32,852 nt of DNA from Bacteroides_D sp963546395 (GCA_963546395.1 CAUUMS010000017.1:1-32852), one strand, 5' to 3'. Positions 15,692 to 24,053 are shown, counted from the first letter of the stretch. Translations and numbers: made by a program. Notes: generated by a model from the sequence alone, not told the origin.

Positions 15692-16120
15692 ATGCAGACA
15701 CTTCCAGTGGTAGGAGCCGCCATTGCGGAGCTGATACCGCAGCGAGAGCCGTTTGTGCTGGTGGATACGTTCTACGGGATCGTGGATGGCGAGTCCGTGG
15801 CAGGTTTGCACGTTCAGGAGTCAACAGCGTTTGTGCATGATTCTGTGCTGGATGAGTGCGGGCTGGTAGAGCATATGGCCCAGGCGTGCGCTGCGAGGGC
15901 TGGCTATATTTGCAAGTGTAATGCGACCCCGGTGCCACTGGGGTATATAGCTGCCCTTTCCAAGATGCGCTTTACGGGTGAGGTGCGCGTGGGGCAGGAG
16001 GTTCGTACGGGTGTGCGCATTGTGCAGGATTTCGGATCGCTCCTCCTGGCATCTGTTACGGCCAGAGTGGAGGGGCAGATTGTGGCTGATGGTGAGATGA
16101 AAATATTCCTGAACCCATGA
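15692..16120 (+). CDS. Hotdog-fold 3-hydroxyacyl-ACP dehydratase subunit, ApeP-like
   Basis: The 142-residue protein resembles FabA/FabZ-type dehydratases of aryl-polyene loci. It starts with AELIPQREPFVLVDTFYG, where classical FabZ has a His in place of the Gln. It keeps the acidic residue Glu60 in GLVEHMAQACAARAGY, but the position 14 residues earlier that should hold the catalytic His is Ala. It therefore probably works as one half of a heterodimer with the 22535-22885 product, as ApeI and ApeP do in proteobacteria. ATG 15692 is preferred, since the upstream frame overlaps the methyltransferase. It overlaps the thioesterase by four bases (ATGA). Confidence 0.82.
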   Translation: MQTLPVVGAAIAELIPQREPFVLVDTFYGIVDGESVAGLHVQESTAFVHDSVLDECGLVEHMAQACAARAGYICKCNATPVPLGYIAALSKMRFTGEVRVGQEVRTGVRIVQDFGSLLLASVTARVEGQIVADGEMKIFLNP

Positions 16121-16566
16121 GTCGGCGGCAACGGTCGGGGCGTGAGCCAGTGCTATCGCACGTGGAGCCACTGCGTGTACGTTTTAGCGAGGTGGACTCA
16201 ATGCGAGTGGTGTGGCACGGCAACTACTTGCACTACCTTGAGGATGGGCGAGAGGCGTTTGGGCGACGCTATGGTCTGTCGTACGAGGCAATACGGGATG
16301 CTGGCTACGCAGCACCCATTGTGCAGTTGACGGTGGATTACTGCGCCTCATTGCGCTACGGGGAAGAGGCGGTGGTGGAGATAGGGTATATTCCCACGCC
16401 TGCGGCTAAGGTGATGTTCGACTATTCGTTGCGCAGGGTTCCCGATGGGCAGCTGCTGGCGCGTGCCTCCACGGTGCAAGTGTTCGTCTCGCTGGAGACG
16501 GGAGCACTGGAGCTGAATAATCCGGCATTCTATTTGGCGTGGAAGAGGCAATGCGGGATAGCGTAA
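16117..16566 (+). CDS. 4-hydroxybenzoyl-CoA-type acyl thioesterase
   Basis: The 149-residue hotdog protein has the 4HBT signature VRFSEVDSMRVVWHGNYLHY, with the catalytic Asp27, followed by EDGREAFGRRYG. It would hydrolyse an acyl-ACP or acyl-CoA, either releasing the finished polyene or clearing stalled intermediates. ApeK in aryl-polyene loci is described as a thioesterase. It overlaps the dehydratase by four bases, and its TAA stop shares one base with a possible ATG of the next gene. Length and motif are normal. Confidence 0.85.
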   Translation: MSRRQRSGREPVLSHVEPLRVRFSEVDSMRVVWHGNYLHYLEDGREAFGRRYGLSYEAIRDAGYAAPIVQLTVDYCASLRYGEEAVVEIGYIPTPAAKVMFDYSLRRVPDGQLLARASTVQVFVSLETGALELNNPAFYLAWKRQCGIA

Positions 16567-18275
16567 TGCCGTATATGACGTCGGGGCAGGTGCTCACTGC
16601 CCTGGGCTTTGGCGTGGAGGAGCATCTCACCCGCATGATGTCAGGCGCACGAGGGATGAGGTGTGACGCTTCGGGGCAACTGTTGGCCGGTGGGTACCCA
16701 GTGGGGTTGCTGGGCACGGATGCGATTCCACCAACTCCGAACGGTTATACCCGCCTGGAGCGGATGCTCCACATGCTGGTGCAAAGCCTGCTGGGGAGTT
16801 TACCACGGTCGTTGGATCTAGGTGAGACGCTATTGGTAGTAGCCACCACAAAGGGGAATGTACGCCATCTCATGGAAGATGAGGAGGTGGGCAGATGCCG
16901 GCTTCATCGCATGGCACAACGGGTGGCAGAGGGCTTGGGATTTACGCATCAGCCCATAGTGGTGTCGAATGCGTGCATATCGGGGCTGTCGGCACTGATA
17001 CTAGCCTCTCGCATTTTGCAGTCGGGGGGCTATGAGCATGCCATTGTGGCTGGGGTGGATGAGCTGACTCCATTCATTGCCGAGGGCTTCTGCGGGTTTC
17101 GATCGCTGGATAGCGGCGCATGCCGTCCGTATGATGCTCGGCGTGAGGGTCTGAATCTAGGTGAAGGGGGTGGGGTTGTACTGCTGACCTACGATAGGGA
17201 GCTGGTGACAGAGTCTGTGCCGGTGCAACTGCTAGGTGGGGCCATCACGAATGATGCCAACCATATTTCTGCGCCATCCCGCACGGGAGAAGAGCTTGGG
17301 CAGGCTATACGCCTGGCGATGCATGAGGCCGGTGTGACAGCTGAGCAGGTGGCCTTTGTTAATCCGCACGGCACGGCTACGCGCTACAACGATGAAATGG
17401 AGTCGAAGGCCCTGGCGCATGCTGGAGTAGACGGTAGGCCGATACTTGGGATGAAGGGGTATATCGGTCATACGCTGGCTGCGTCGGGGATGGTGGAATG
17501 TATACTGGCCGCCGAGATGCTTCGCCGTGGAGAGATGGTGGGGACAGTGGGCTATGAGGTCTCCGACTTGCCTGTGGCCATTGATGTCACGAGCTCGCCC
17601 CGGAGGGTAGAGGGGGACGTTTGCATAAAGACGGCATCGGGTTTTGGGGGCTGTAATGCAGCCGTAGTGATGTCGAGGGGGCAGGGGTTGGAGCCCCTCA
17701 CGAGGCCAGAGCCCAAGGGTGTAGAGACTGTGGGCCGCGTTACTGTGGAGCCAGGGCGCATTGAGCGTAATGGGCTGGAGTGGTTTCACGCTGAAACAGA
17801 AGGCGATTTCGGACGTTTCTTACGGGATGCGCATAGGGTTTTGTCACCTAATGATGAACGATTTGCCCGTCTCGACGATTTATGCAAGTTGGGTGTCGTT
17901 GCGGCGGAGGTGTTGCTGGATGGTATTGCAGTGGAGGATGGTTACCGGTTTGCGGTGCTACTTGGGAATGAGTGGGGATCGGAGCAAAGCGACAAACGCC
18001 ACTGGCAGTACTTGCAGGAGTATGGCAGTGCGAGTCCGTCGGTATTCGTGTACACGTTGCCGAGCATTGTCGTTGGCGAGATATGCATTCGCAATGGGCT
18101 GAAGGGGGATAACACCTTTGTGGTGGCTGCTGAGTCGGGGTTGCCAGAGCTCTACGGGTATGCTCGCATCCTGCTCGAACAGGGTTATGCGGACTACTGC
18201 ATGGTGGGATGGTGCGAGGCCGCTGGTGCCACCCCAAAGGCTGACATGCGGCTGCTGAAGAGGCTCAATGGATAG
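16566..18275 (+). CDS. Ketosynthase fused to a cysteine-less ketosynthase-like domain
   Basis: The 569-residue product is about 160 residues longer than a normal ketosynthase. Residues 1-385 form a complete ketosynthase with Cys137 (SNACISGLSAL), His268 (VNPHGTATRYND) and His302 (KGYIGHTLAASGM), ending in TASGFGGCNAAVV. The tail, from about residue 395, has RFARLDDLCKLGVVAAEVLL, a PSVFVYTLPSIVVGEICIRNG stretch and TFVVAAESGLPELYGYARILL. This is the pattern of the short ketosynthase N-terminal-like domain (PF13723 type) normally encoded separately in such loci, and it has no active-site Cys. ATG 16566 (sharing a base with the upstream stop) is preferred; ATG 16551 and GTG 16539 are possible. 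A fused elongation subunit pair is the inference. Confidence 0.85.
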   Translation: MPYMTSGQVLTALGFGVEEHLTRMMSGARGMRCDASGQLLAGGYPVGLLGTDAIPPTPNGYTRLERMLHMLVQSLLGSLPRSLDLGETLLVVATTKGNVRHLMEDEEVGRCRLHRMAQRVAEGLGFTHQPIVVSNACISGLSALILASRILQSGGYEHAIVAGVDELTPFIAEGFCGFRSLDSGACRPYDARREGLNLGEGGGVVLLTYDRELVTESVPVQLLGGAITNDANHISAPSRTGEELGQAIRLAMHEAGVTAEQVAFVNPHGTATRYNDEMESKALAHAGVDGRPILGMKGYIGHTLAASGMVECILAAEMLRRGEMVGTVGYEVSDLPVAIDVTSSPRRVEGDVCIKTASGFGGCNAAVVMSRGQGLEPLTRPEPKGVETVGRVTVEPGRIERNGLEWFHAETEGDFGRFLRDAHRVLSPNDERFARLDDLCKLGVVAAEVLLDGIAVEDGYRFAVLLGNEWGSEQSDKRHWQYLQEYGSASPSVFVYTLPSIVVGEICIRNGLKGDNTFVVAAESGLPELYGYARILLEQGYADYCMVGWCEAAGATPKADMRLLKRLNG

Positions 18276-18290
18276 GGTACAGAGGAGGGT

Positions 18291-18554
18291 ATGACTATGT
18301 CGCAATTACATGAGGAGTTGAAGCGGGAGCTGATCGCCGCATTGAATCTCGAGGACTTGAAGCCCGAGGACATCGGGGATGATACTCCTCTGTGGGGTGA
18401 GGGCCTCGGGCTGGACTCGATTGATGCCCTGGAGGTGACTATCCTCCTGGAGCGCAAGTACGGGTGCAAGATTGCCTCGCCGGAGCAGGGGCGCGAGGTG
18501 TTGGCTACCATTGCTAGCATGGCAAGCTTTGTGGTTGCGAACCGGACGAAATGA
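18291..18554 (+). CDS. Acyl carrier protein of the polyene cluster (2)
   Basis: The 87-residue protein has its phosphopantetheine site at Ser43 in GLGLDSIDALEVTILLERKYG. The DSID variant and the GDDTPLWGEGLGLDSID loop are typical of carrier proteins in aryl-polyene and flexirubin loci and differ from AcpP. The next ketosynthase overlaps its stop by four bases (ATGA). It probably carries the chain during elongation by the flanking ketosynthases. ATG 18297 is an alternative start two codons in. Confidence 0.9.
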   Translation: MTMSQLHEELKRELIAALNLEDLKPEDIGDDTPLWGEGLGLDSIDALEVTILLERKYGCKIASPEQGREVLATIASMASFVVANRTK

Positions 18555-19741
18555 GCATTGCGATCACCGGGTTGGGGTGCGTGACCGGACTGGGGAGCGA
18601 TGCCCCGTCGACGCATGAGGCTCTGGCCCGAGGTGTTGCCAAGTTGGTTCGGCCCACGCATTTCCACACGGCAATCGATGTGCCGGTGGTGGAGCTTGCG
18701 ATGACGAATGCCGATCTGGCAGATAAAATAGGTTGCCCAGAGTGCGCGCAGTACCCCAGAACGGTATTGCTGGGGCTATTGGCAGCCAGCGAAGCCTATC
18801 ACCAGGCTCATATTGGGGATGGTGAGGGGAGGCGTGTCGCATTGGTATCGGCAACCACTACTGGGGGAATGGATCTCTCGGAGCAATACTACGCAGCAGA
18901 GCATGCAGGGGCAAAGGCAGAGCCCAGGCTGCTGCGCATGCATGATGCTGGGTTCTCTAGTCAGGCGATAGCTAAGTACCTGGGGATACGCCATTATGTG
19001 ACCACCATTAGCACAGCCTGCTCATCTGCGGCAAATGCGATTTTACTCGGAAAGCGATTGCTGCAATGCAATATGGCTGACGTTGTGCTGGCGGGAGGAT
19101 GTGAGGCATTGACGCGGTTCACGCTCAATGGCTTTGCAGCCCTGGGATTGCTTGATCCATTGCCGAGTCGCCCCTTCGATAAGGGTCGTGCGGGGTTGAA
19201 TCTTGGCGAGGGTGCTGGCTATGTGGTGATGGAACGTGAAGGAGAGCGGGCTGCGGAGGTGCTAGCACGGCTCGTGGGGGCTGGTAATGCGAACGATGCC
19301 TACCATCAGACGGCCTCTTCACCCAATGGAGAGGGGGCGTTTCTGGCTATGCGTGCAGCCCTTGCAGATGCAGGTGTAACAGCTGAGCAGGTGGATTACA
19401 TCAATGCCCATGGGACGGGCACGCCCAATAATGACGAGACGGAGTACGTAGCCTTTACACGTGTGTTTGGCGAGAGAGTGCCGCCCTATAGCTCTACGAA
19501 GAGTAGCACGGGGCACACGTTGGGGGCTGCTGGTGGTGTGGAGGCGGTACTCAGCGTGCAGGCACTGATGCATGGGGTGGTGTATGCCAATCGCAACATT
19601 ACCGAGCCAGATTCTAGCTTTGCAGTACCACCGGTGATGGGTTACGAGAGGAGGGACGGGATGGTACACGTGATGTCCAATACGTTCGGATTTGGTGGTA
19701 ATTGCACATCGTTGCTTTTCGCAAAGGGGGTGACTGCGTAG
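18551..19741 (+). CDS. Beta-ketoacyl-ACP synthase, FabF-like
   Basis: The 396-residue protein has the complete ketosynthase triad: Cys157 (ISTACSSAANA), His287 (NAHGTGTPNNDE) and His322 (KSSTGHTLGAAGG). It has MSNTFGFGGNCTS at the C-terminus. The next gene encodes a cysteine-less partner of 290 residues starting one base later, so the two resemble a ketosynthase/chain-length-factor pair as in ApeO/ApeC. By this reasoning it would be the main elongating subunit. Its coupling to the preceding carrier protein (ATGA overlap) supports that. The division of labour among the three cluster ketosynthases is inferred. Confidence 0.9.
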   Translation: MSIAITGLGCVTGLGSDAPSTHEALARGVAKLVRPTHFHTAIDVPVVELAMTNADLADKIGCPECAQYPRTVLLGLLAASEAYHQAHIGDGEGRRVALVSATTTGGMDLSEQYYAAEHAGAKAEPRLLRMHDAGFSSQAIAKYLGIRHYVTTISTACSSAANAILLGKRLLQCNMADVVLAGGCEALTRFTLNGFAALGLLDPLPSRPFDKGRAGLNLGEGAGYVVMEREGERAAEVLARLVGAGNANDAYHQTASSPNGEGAFLAMRAALADAGVTAEQVDYINAHGTGTPNNDETEYVAFTRVFGERVPPYSSTKSSTGHTLGAAGGVEAVLSVQALMHGVVYANRNITEPDSSFAVPPVMGYERRDGMVHVMSNTFGFGGNCTSLLFAKGVTA

Positions 19742-19742
19742 C

Positions 19743-20615
19743 ATGAAGGGCCAGAGAGGGGGGATGTTTTCAACCCCGGTGTATATCGTGAGGAGCTGTG
19801 CAGCCTCCTACTCGCAGGTGCTACCTGATGGCGTGCCGACGATGCAGCCTAGTGACCTGTCGCAGTGGATAGCGGATCGCAGGGTGCAACGCCGTATGGG
19901 ACGGCTTTCTCGCACTGCCCTGGAGACTGCATTCCGATGTTTATCCGATGCGGGATCGTTGGCGGCCATTATCACTGCTACGGGTTACGGATTCTTGGAT
20001 GAAACCGAGAAGTTCATGCAGGCGTTCTTGGAGTGCCAGGAGCATCTGGTGCCACCCACTGCCTTTATTCAATCGACTTTCAACACCATTGGAGCTCAGC
20101 TGGCGCACGTGAAGGGGATGCACGTACACAACTCGACGCATGTGCAAGGAAATGTCTCACTGGAGTGCGCAATGTTCGAAGGGGTAGGGATTTTGCGGAG
20201 CGCGGAAGAGCAGCAGGTGCTAGTGGGGGCCTTTGATGAGCGAACGCCCATGCTGGAGACTATGCTAGGGGCTATGGAGCAAGCGTCTGCGGGAGAGATT
20301 GGCGAGGGTGTGGCCTTCTTTCTGCTGAGTAATAGGTGTGCTGGCGATGCGGTAGAGATTCGGGCAATGCATTTCTGCCCGGAAGAGCTGCCGAGGGAGG
20401 CGGCATTATCTTGGCTGGAGGGTGTGAGTGGGGCTGTGGATAGGGTGCACCTTTACTGGGTGGATGACTTTGCGGGGGAGTTGGGGTATTGCACATCGCT
20501 CTCTGCGGTTGCAATGCATAGGATTACGGAACGGTTGCAGCCAGGTGATGAGGGGTGGCTTGTGAATGCAGGCCTTCGTGGCACGGCGGCTATCCAACTA
20601 CGGAGGGTTTGCTAG
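19743..20615 (+). CDS. Cysteine-less ketosynthase-like protein (chain-length-factor-like)
   Basis: The 290-residue product aligns with the N-terminal and part of the C-terminal thiolase fold of ketosynthases (VYIVRSCAASYS, RMGRLSRTALETAF, PPTAFIQSTFNTIGAQLAHV). At the active-site position it reads HNSTHVQGNVSLE, so the nucleophilic Cys is Val, and the two His motifs are absent or unrecognisable. Aryl-polyene and type II polyketide systems use such partners to set chain length. ATG 19764 (MFSTPVYIV, with a purine-rich site before it) is an equally good start. The stop overlaps the next GTG by one base. Confidence 0.8.
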   Translation: MKGQRGGMFSTPVYIVRSCAASYSQVLPDGVPTMQPSDLSQWIADRRVQRRMGRLSRTALETAFRCLSDAGSLAAIITATGYGFLDETEKFMQAFLECQEHLVPPTAFIQSTFNTIGAQLAHVKGMHVHNSTHVQGNVSLECAMFEGVGILRSAEEQQVLVGAFDERTPMLETMLGAMEQASAGEIGEGVAFFLLSNRCAGDAVEIRAMHFCPEELPREAALSWLEGVSGAVDRVHLYWVDDFAGELGYCTSLSAVAMHRITERLQPGDEGWLVNAGLRGTAAIQLRRVC

Positions 20616-21316
20616 TGGCGATTTTAGCCGGGGTACTGGTCGTTATTCTCCTGCTCGGGTTCTTGATCTACGCCTCGGCAAGTATAGGGTCTGGGGTGTA
20701 TGTGAAGGCTATGACCTGCGTGCAAACTCAGTCAAGGAAGGTAGTGCTATCGTTTGATGATGGCCCTGATCCGAAGAGCACCCCACAGGTTCTCGATTTT
20801 CTAGCGGAGCGAGGCATAAAAGCAGTGTTCTTCTGCGTGGGGTATAAGGTGCGTCAGCATGCGGACATCGTGGCGAGGATCCGCCGTGAGGGCCATCAGG
20901 TGGGGATTCATACCTGGTCGCATAGCCCGCTGTTTCCGCTGTTTGGCACCTGGCGTATCATGAAGGAGCTGAAGGAGACGCAGCGGATTATAGAGGAGGT
21001 GACAGGGTGGCGTAGCCCCTTTTTCCGCCCACCGTTTGGGGTGACTACGCCCAGCGTGGCACGCGCTGTCTCCCGATTGGGGATGTGCATTGTGGGATGG
21101 AGTGCCAGGTCATTTGACACCACACCGCTGTCCTCACGAGCTATTTTGCGACGTGTGCGGCGGCGGATTCGCCCAGGGGCTATAATATTGCTCCACGATA
21201 GGGTAGTGCGCTCGTTGGGGCTGTTGCAGTCGCTTGTGGGTGAGTTGGATGCTCAAGGCTATTCTACCATGCTGCTGCCTAGCATTGAGGCTGAGTCGGG
21301 GACATATAAATCGTGA
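20615..21316 (+). CDS. Membrane-anchored polysaccharide deacetylase (NodB fold)
   Basis: The 233-residue product has an N-terminal membrane segment (VAILAGVLVVILLLGFLIY) and a NodB domain. The metal-site Asp pair is Asp48-Asp49 in LSFDDGPDPKSTP, the HxxxH zinc motif is His99/His103 (GIHTWSH), and RPPFG and ILLHD form the other conserved sites. It should remove an N-acetyl group from a sugar polymer or sugar lipid at the membrane. With the cluster's glycosyltransferase, deacetylation of an N-acetylhexosamine carrier is an attractive reading. GTG 20615 is chosen: TAGTG overlap with the previous stop and GGAGGG 7 bases upstream. The open frame from 20555 would extend into the previous gene. Confidence 0.88.
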   Translation: MAILAGVLVVILLLGFLIYASASIGSGVYVKAMTCVQTQSRKVVLSFDDGPDPKSTPQVLDFLAERGIKAVFFCVGYKVRQHADIVARIRREGHQVGIHTWSHSPLFPLFGTWRIMKELKETQRIIEEVTGWRSPFFRPPFGVTTPSVARAVSRLGMCIVGWSARSFDTTPLSSRAILRRVRRRIRPGAIILLHDRVVRSLGLLQSLVGELDAQGYSTMLLPSIEAESGTYKS

Positions 21317-21319
21317 GGC

Positions 21320-21970
21320 ATGAGACGGGTAGGGGTAATCGCCATTCTGTGGATGCTTTTGGCCCTAGTGGGAGTAGTGCATGCTACCATCCCGGAGGGG
21401 TTTCGTCTGGTGAAAGATCGGGGCACCTTTGCGCGCCTCTTGCGGGGGAGTGCTAAAAGCACGAAGAGCAGAGTGAGCCATTTCGTGCAGACGAAGCATC
21501 CCAAGATGCTGAGCCGGCCAATGCAGTCGGAGGGCGATTTCTACTATCGGCAGCCTGGGGATATTAGGCTTGAGTACACTAAGCCCGTGGCCTACCACAT
21601 GGTGATTTGCAATGGGCAACTCTTCACTGGTGGTCGAGGTGGAGGTGCGGTGGTAGACCTTACGAGCAATTCAACCATGCGTGGCATACGCGACTTGCTC
21701 GCGGCATGCATGTCGGGGCAAGTGTGGGATCTAGCCTCCGATTACCAGATTGAGCTCTACGAATCGGATGCGCTTTACCGTGTGGTCATCGTGCCGACGA
21801 ACAGCGTGGTGCGGGGCTACATTGCCGGTATAGAGATTGAGATAACGAAGTTCGATGCGGGGGTTACGCGGCTGGTGCTTAGGGAGTCCACGGAGGATTT
21901 CACGGAGTACCTGTTTTCAAATCGGAGAAACAATGTTGAGCTCTCGCCCTCTCTGTTTCGCATTGGTTAG
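21320..21970 (+). CDS. LolA-like outer-membrane lipoprotein carrier
   Basis: The 216-residue product has a signal peptide (MRRVGVIAILWMLLALVGVVHA) and a LolA-fold domain with SRVSHFVQTKHPKMLSRP, GDFYYRQPGDIRLEYTKP and VICNGQLFTGG. LolA proteins carry lipoproteins across the periplasm in a hydrophobic half-barrel. LolA-like genes are standard in flexirubin and aryl-polyene loci and are thought to move the hydrophobic pigment lipid. It starts 3 bases after the deacetylase and overlaps the lipoprotein gene by 38 bases, so translation is probably coupled. It is a paralogue, not the housekeeping LolA. Confidence 0.88.
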   Translation: MRRVGVIAILWMLLALVGVVHATIPEGFRLVKDRGTFARLLRGSAKSTKSRVSHFVQTKHPKMLSRPMQSEGDFYYRQPGDIRLEYTKPVAYHMVICNGQLFTGGRGGGAVVDLTSNSTMRGIRDLLAACMSGQVWDLASDYQIELYESDALYRVVIVPTNSVVRGYIAGIEIEITKFDAGVTRLVLRESTEDFTEYLFSNRRNNVELSPSLFRIG

Positions 21971-22532
21971 CCTACTGTTGCTCGCGGGATGCTCGGCTAC
22001 GTTCCATGGGTTCAAGTGCCATGAGGTGCCATCGGCAGCAGCGGGGTGGTCGCCATTGCTGGAGGAGGGAGATTCGCCGTTTGAGATGAGCGTGGAGTAC
22101 GGAGGACAGCAGTTTGATGGCCTCCTAGCTGTGGAGCGGAGCGGGGATACGGTCACGGTGCACCTCTCCTCGTACGTGGGTCTAACGGTGTTTGCCATGC
22201 AACGTAAAGGGGGGAAATGGCGTATGATGTCGAGCCTACCACCATTGAGACGGCGTGGTGTGGCACACCTACTAGGGAGAGACTTTGAAATGTTGTTCAG
22301 CTCAGGGAAATCCGTGATGCGCAGTACGGCCTATACCTGTCCAGATACGCTCTTCGTGGTGCATGCACCGAAGGTGCTGCGCGGGCGGTATTGGGTGCAC
22401 GGGCAAGAAGTGGACACAGTGCGATACGGCTCGTGCATGACGAAAGGGGTGATACGCCGCATGCCGCAGAAGGCTTTGCGTGTGGAGCATCCTGCAATAG
22501 GGTTTACGTACACTATTAAGCCATTGCCTTGA
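21933..22532 (+). CDS. Outer-membrane lipoprotein, possibly DUF3261-like
   Basis: The 199-residue product starts with MLSSRPLCFALVSLLLLAGC, a signal peptide with lipobox ending at the lipidated Cys (LLAGC). The mature part has beta-rich stretches (FDGLLAVERSGDTVTVHLSSYVG, FAMQRKGGKWRMMSSLP) that look like a LolB or DUF3261-type beta-barrel receptor. Aryl-polyene loci of proteobacteria often contain a DUF3261 lipoprotein beside the exporter, so the likely role is receiving the LolA-carried pigment at the outer membrane. The family match is by pattern only. ATG 21933 is chosen because the upstream 26 codons do not form a signal peptide. It overlaps the LolA gene by 38 bases. Confidence 0.65.
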   Translation: MLSSRPLCFALVSLLLLAGCSATFHGFKCHEVPSAAAGWSPLLEEGDSPFEMSVEYGGQQFDGLLAVERSGDTVTVHLSSYVGLTVFAMQRKGGKWRMMSSLPPLRRRGVAHLLGRDFEMLFSSGKSVMRSTAYTCPDTLFVVHAPKVLRGRYWVHGQEVDTVRYGSCMTKGVIRRMPQKALRVEHPAIGFTYTIKPLP

Positions 22533-22534
22533 GT

Positions 22535-22885
22535 ATGTCGCTCCCGTATCGTTTGACAGCTATGCCATCCAGCACCGAGGATGAGTTGTACAGAGTGGAT
22601 TTGAATGGGAAGCATGCCATTTTTGGTGGGCATTTCCCAGGGAATCCGGTGCTGCCGGGCGTGTATATGCTCGACATGGTGAAGCGTGTGCTCGAGGATA
22701 AGGCTCGGGCGCATGTGCACTTTGCGGAACTGATTCGGTGTAAATTCATGCAGCCAGTGCGGCCCACATTGCCGCAGCCTGAGCTGATATTACACGTCCT
22801 TACACCCTCGAGTGGGAGGGTGGAGGCCAGCCTCCTTCAGGATGGGGTGGTGGCTTTTAAGCTGACAGCATCTTACCGGGCCTAA
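22535..22885 (+). CDS. Hotdog-fold 3-hydroxyacyl-ACP dehydratase subunit, ApeI-like
   Basis: The 116-residue protein has the full FabA/FabZ active-site pattern GGHFPGNPVLPGVYMLD, with catalytic His33 and, 14 residues later, Asp47, the spacing seen in FabA. It lacks the longer N-terminal segment of FabZ. It complements the other dehydratase (15692-16120), which has the Glu but not the His. Together they should form the dehydratase that makes the conjugated double bonds. ATG 22535 is used; the TTG at 22529 overlaps the previous stop. The gap to the lipoprotein gene is two bases. Confidence 0.82.
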   Translation: MSLPYRLTAMPSSTEDELYRVDLNGKHAIFGGHFPGNPVLPGVYMLDMVKRVLEDKARAHVHFAELIRCKFMQPVRPTLPQPELILHVLTPSSGRVEASLLQDGVVAFKLTASYRA

Positions 22886-22895
22886 CGCTAGCCTC

Positions 22896-24053
22896 GTGCC
22901 ACGTACGTTAATCGCCATTCCAACCTACAACAATGCGGGTACTCTGGGGCAGGTGCTGGATCGCACAGCTACCCTTGAGCTACCTGTGCTAGTGGTGAAT
23001 GACGGTGCGACAGATGATACACCGGCAATTCTAGCCCAGCGGCCATGGGTATTGGTGGTGGCTTACCCTCGGAATCGGGGTAAGGCATATGCCATAGGTC
23101 GGGCACTAGCCTACGCAGCGCAGCAGGGATATGACCAGCTGGTGACGCTGGACTCTGATGGGCAGCATTACCCCGAGGACATTCCTCTGCTGCTCGATGC
23201 AGCTCAGCAGCACCCCGGAGCATTGCTCGTGGGGGCTCGGGATCTGAGGGCTGACAATATGCCGGGGCAGAATAGTTTTGCCAACCGATTCTCCAATTTC
23301 TGGTACCGCCTGGAGACGGGCATTGAGTTACAGGATACGCAATCGGGCTTCCGTCTCTACCCAGTGGCCCCATTGCGCGGGATTAGAACCCTGTGGAATC
23401 GTTACGAGGGGGAGCTGGAATTGCTGATTCGTGCTGCATGGAGCGGAGTGCCAGTGCGTAATGTCCCTATTAGGGTCTACTACCCACCACGTGAGGAGCG
23501 TGTGAGCCATTTCCGACCTTTCAGGGACTTCTTCCGTATCTCAGTGCTCAATTCGTTTGCCGTGCTCGTCTCGATGCTCGTTTACTGGCCATGGCGATGT
23601 TTGCAGTTCTTTGCGGCGGGCGACCTGAAATCGTTCGTGCGTACAAAGGTCTTCCCAGCAGATGAGTCGGTGGGGCGGATTGCTGGCTCTGTGGCACTCG
23701 GTGCTTTCATGGGTATCTTCCCCGTATGGGGTTACCAGATGCTCCTTGCAACTCTACTGGCCCACCTGCTGAGGCTCAACAAGGCTATAGCGATCATTGC
23801 CTCCAACATCAGCTTCCCGCCAATGATACCACTCATTCTCTGGGGTAGCTGCGCTACAGGGGCCTGGATTCTCAATAAGCCTCTCGGGCAGGGCTTAGGT
23901 ACAATAACGCTCGAGAGCGTGTGGCAAATCCTTGAGCTGTATCTGCTGGGGAGCGTTGTACTCGCCTGCATAGCGGGCGTATCGCTGGGCGGGTGCACCT
24001 ATTTGATTCTGCGACTGGTGCGACGAAAGGGAGTGGGGAGCCATGATTGCTAG
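22896..24053 (+). CDS. Family 2 glycosyltransferase with DUF2062 domain
   Basis: The 385-residue product has an N-terminal GT2 domain (residues about 1-225): LIAIPTYNNAGTL, VVNDGATDDT and the DxD-like metal motif in LDSDGQHYPEDI (residues 86-91), with a QSGFRLY acceptor segment. The C-terminal DUF2062 domain (about 249-370) has several membrane segments (GSVALGAFMGIFPVWGYQML and IASNISFPPMIPLILW). This fusion occurs regularly in aryl-polyene and flexirubin loci and should place a sugar on a lipid carrier or on the polyene at the inner membrane. The sugar cannot be deduced. Start GTG 22896 is supported by MPRTLIAIPTYN and the 10-base gap. Its end overlaps the exporter gene by 11 bases. Confidence 0.88.
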   Translation: MPRTLIAIPTYNNAGTLGQVLDRTATLELPVLVVNDGATDDTPAILAQRPWVLVVAYPRNRGKAYAIGRALAYAAQQGYDQLVTLDSDGQHYPEDIPLLLDAAQQHPGALLVGARDLRADNMPGQNSFANRFSNFWYRLETGIELQDTQSGFRLYPVAPLRGIRTLWNRYEGELELLIRAAWSGVPVRNVPIRVYYPPREERVSHFRPFRDFFRISVLNSFAVLVSMLVYWPWRCLQFFAAGDLKSFVRTKVFPADESVGRIAGSVALGAFMGIFPVWGYQMLLATLLAHLLRLNKAIAIIASNISFPPMIPLILWGSCATGAWILNKPLGQGLGTITLESVWQILELYLLGSVVLACIAGVSLGGCTYLILRLVRRKGVGSHDC

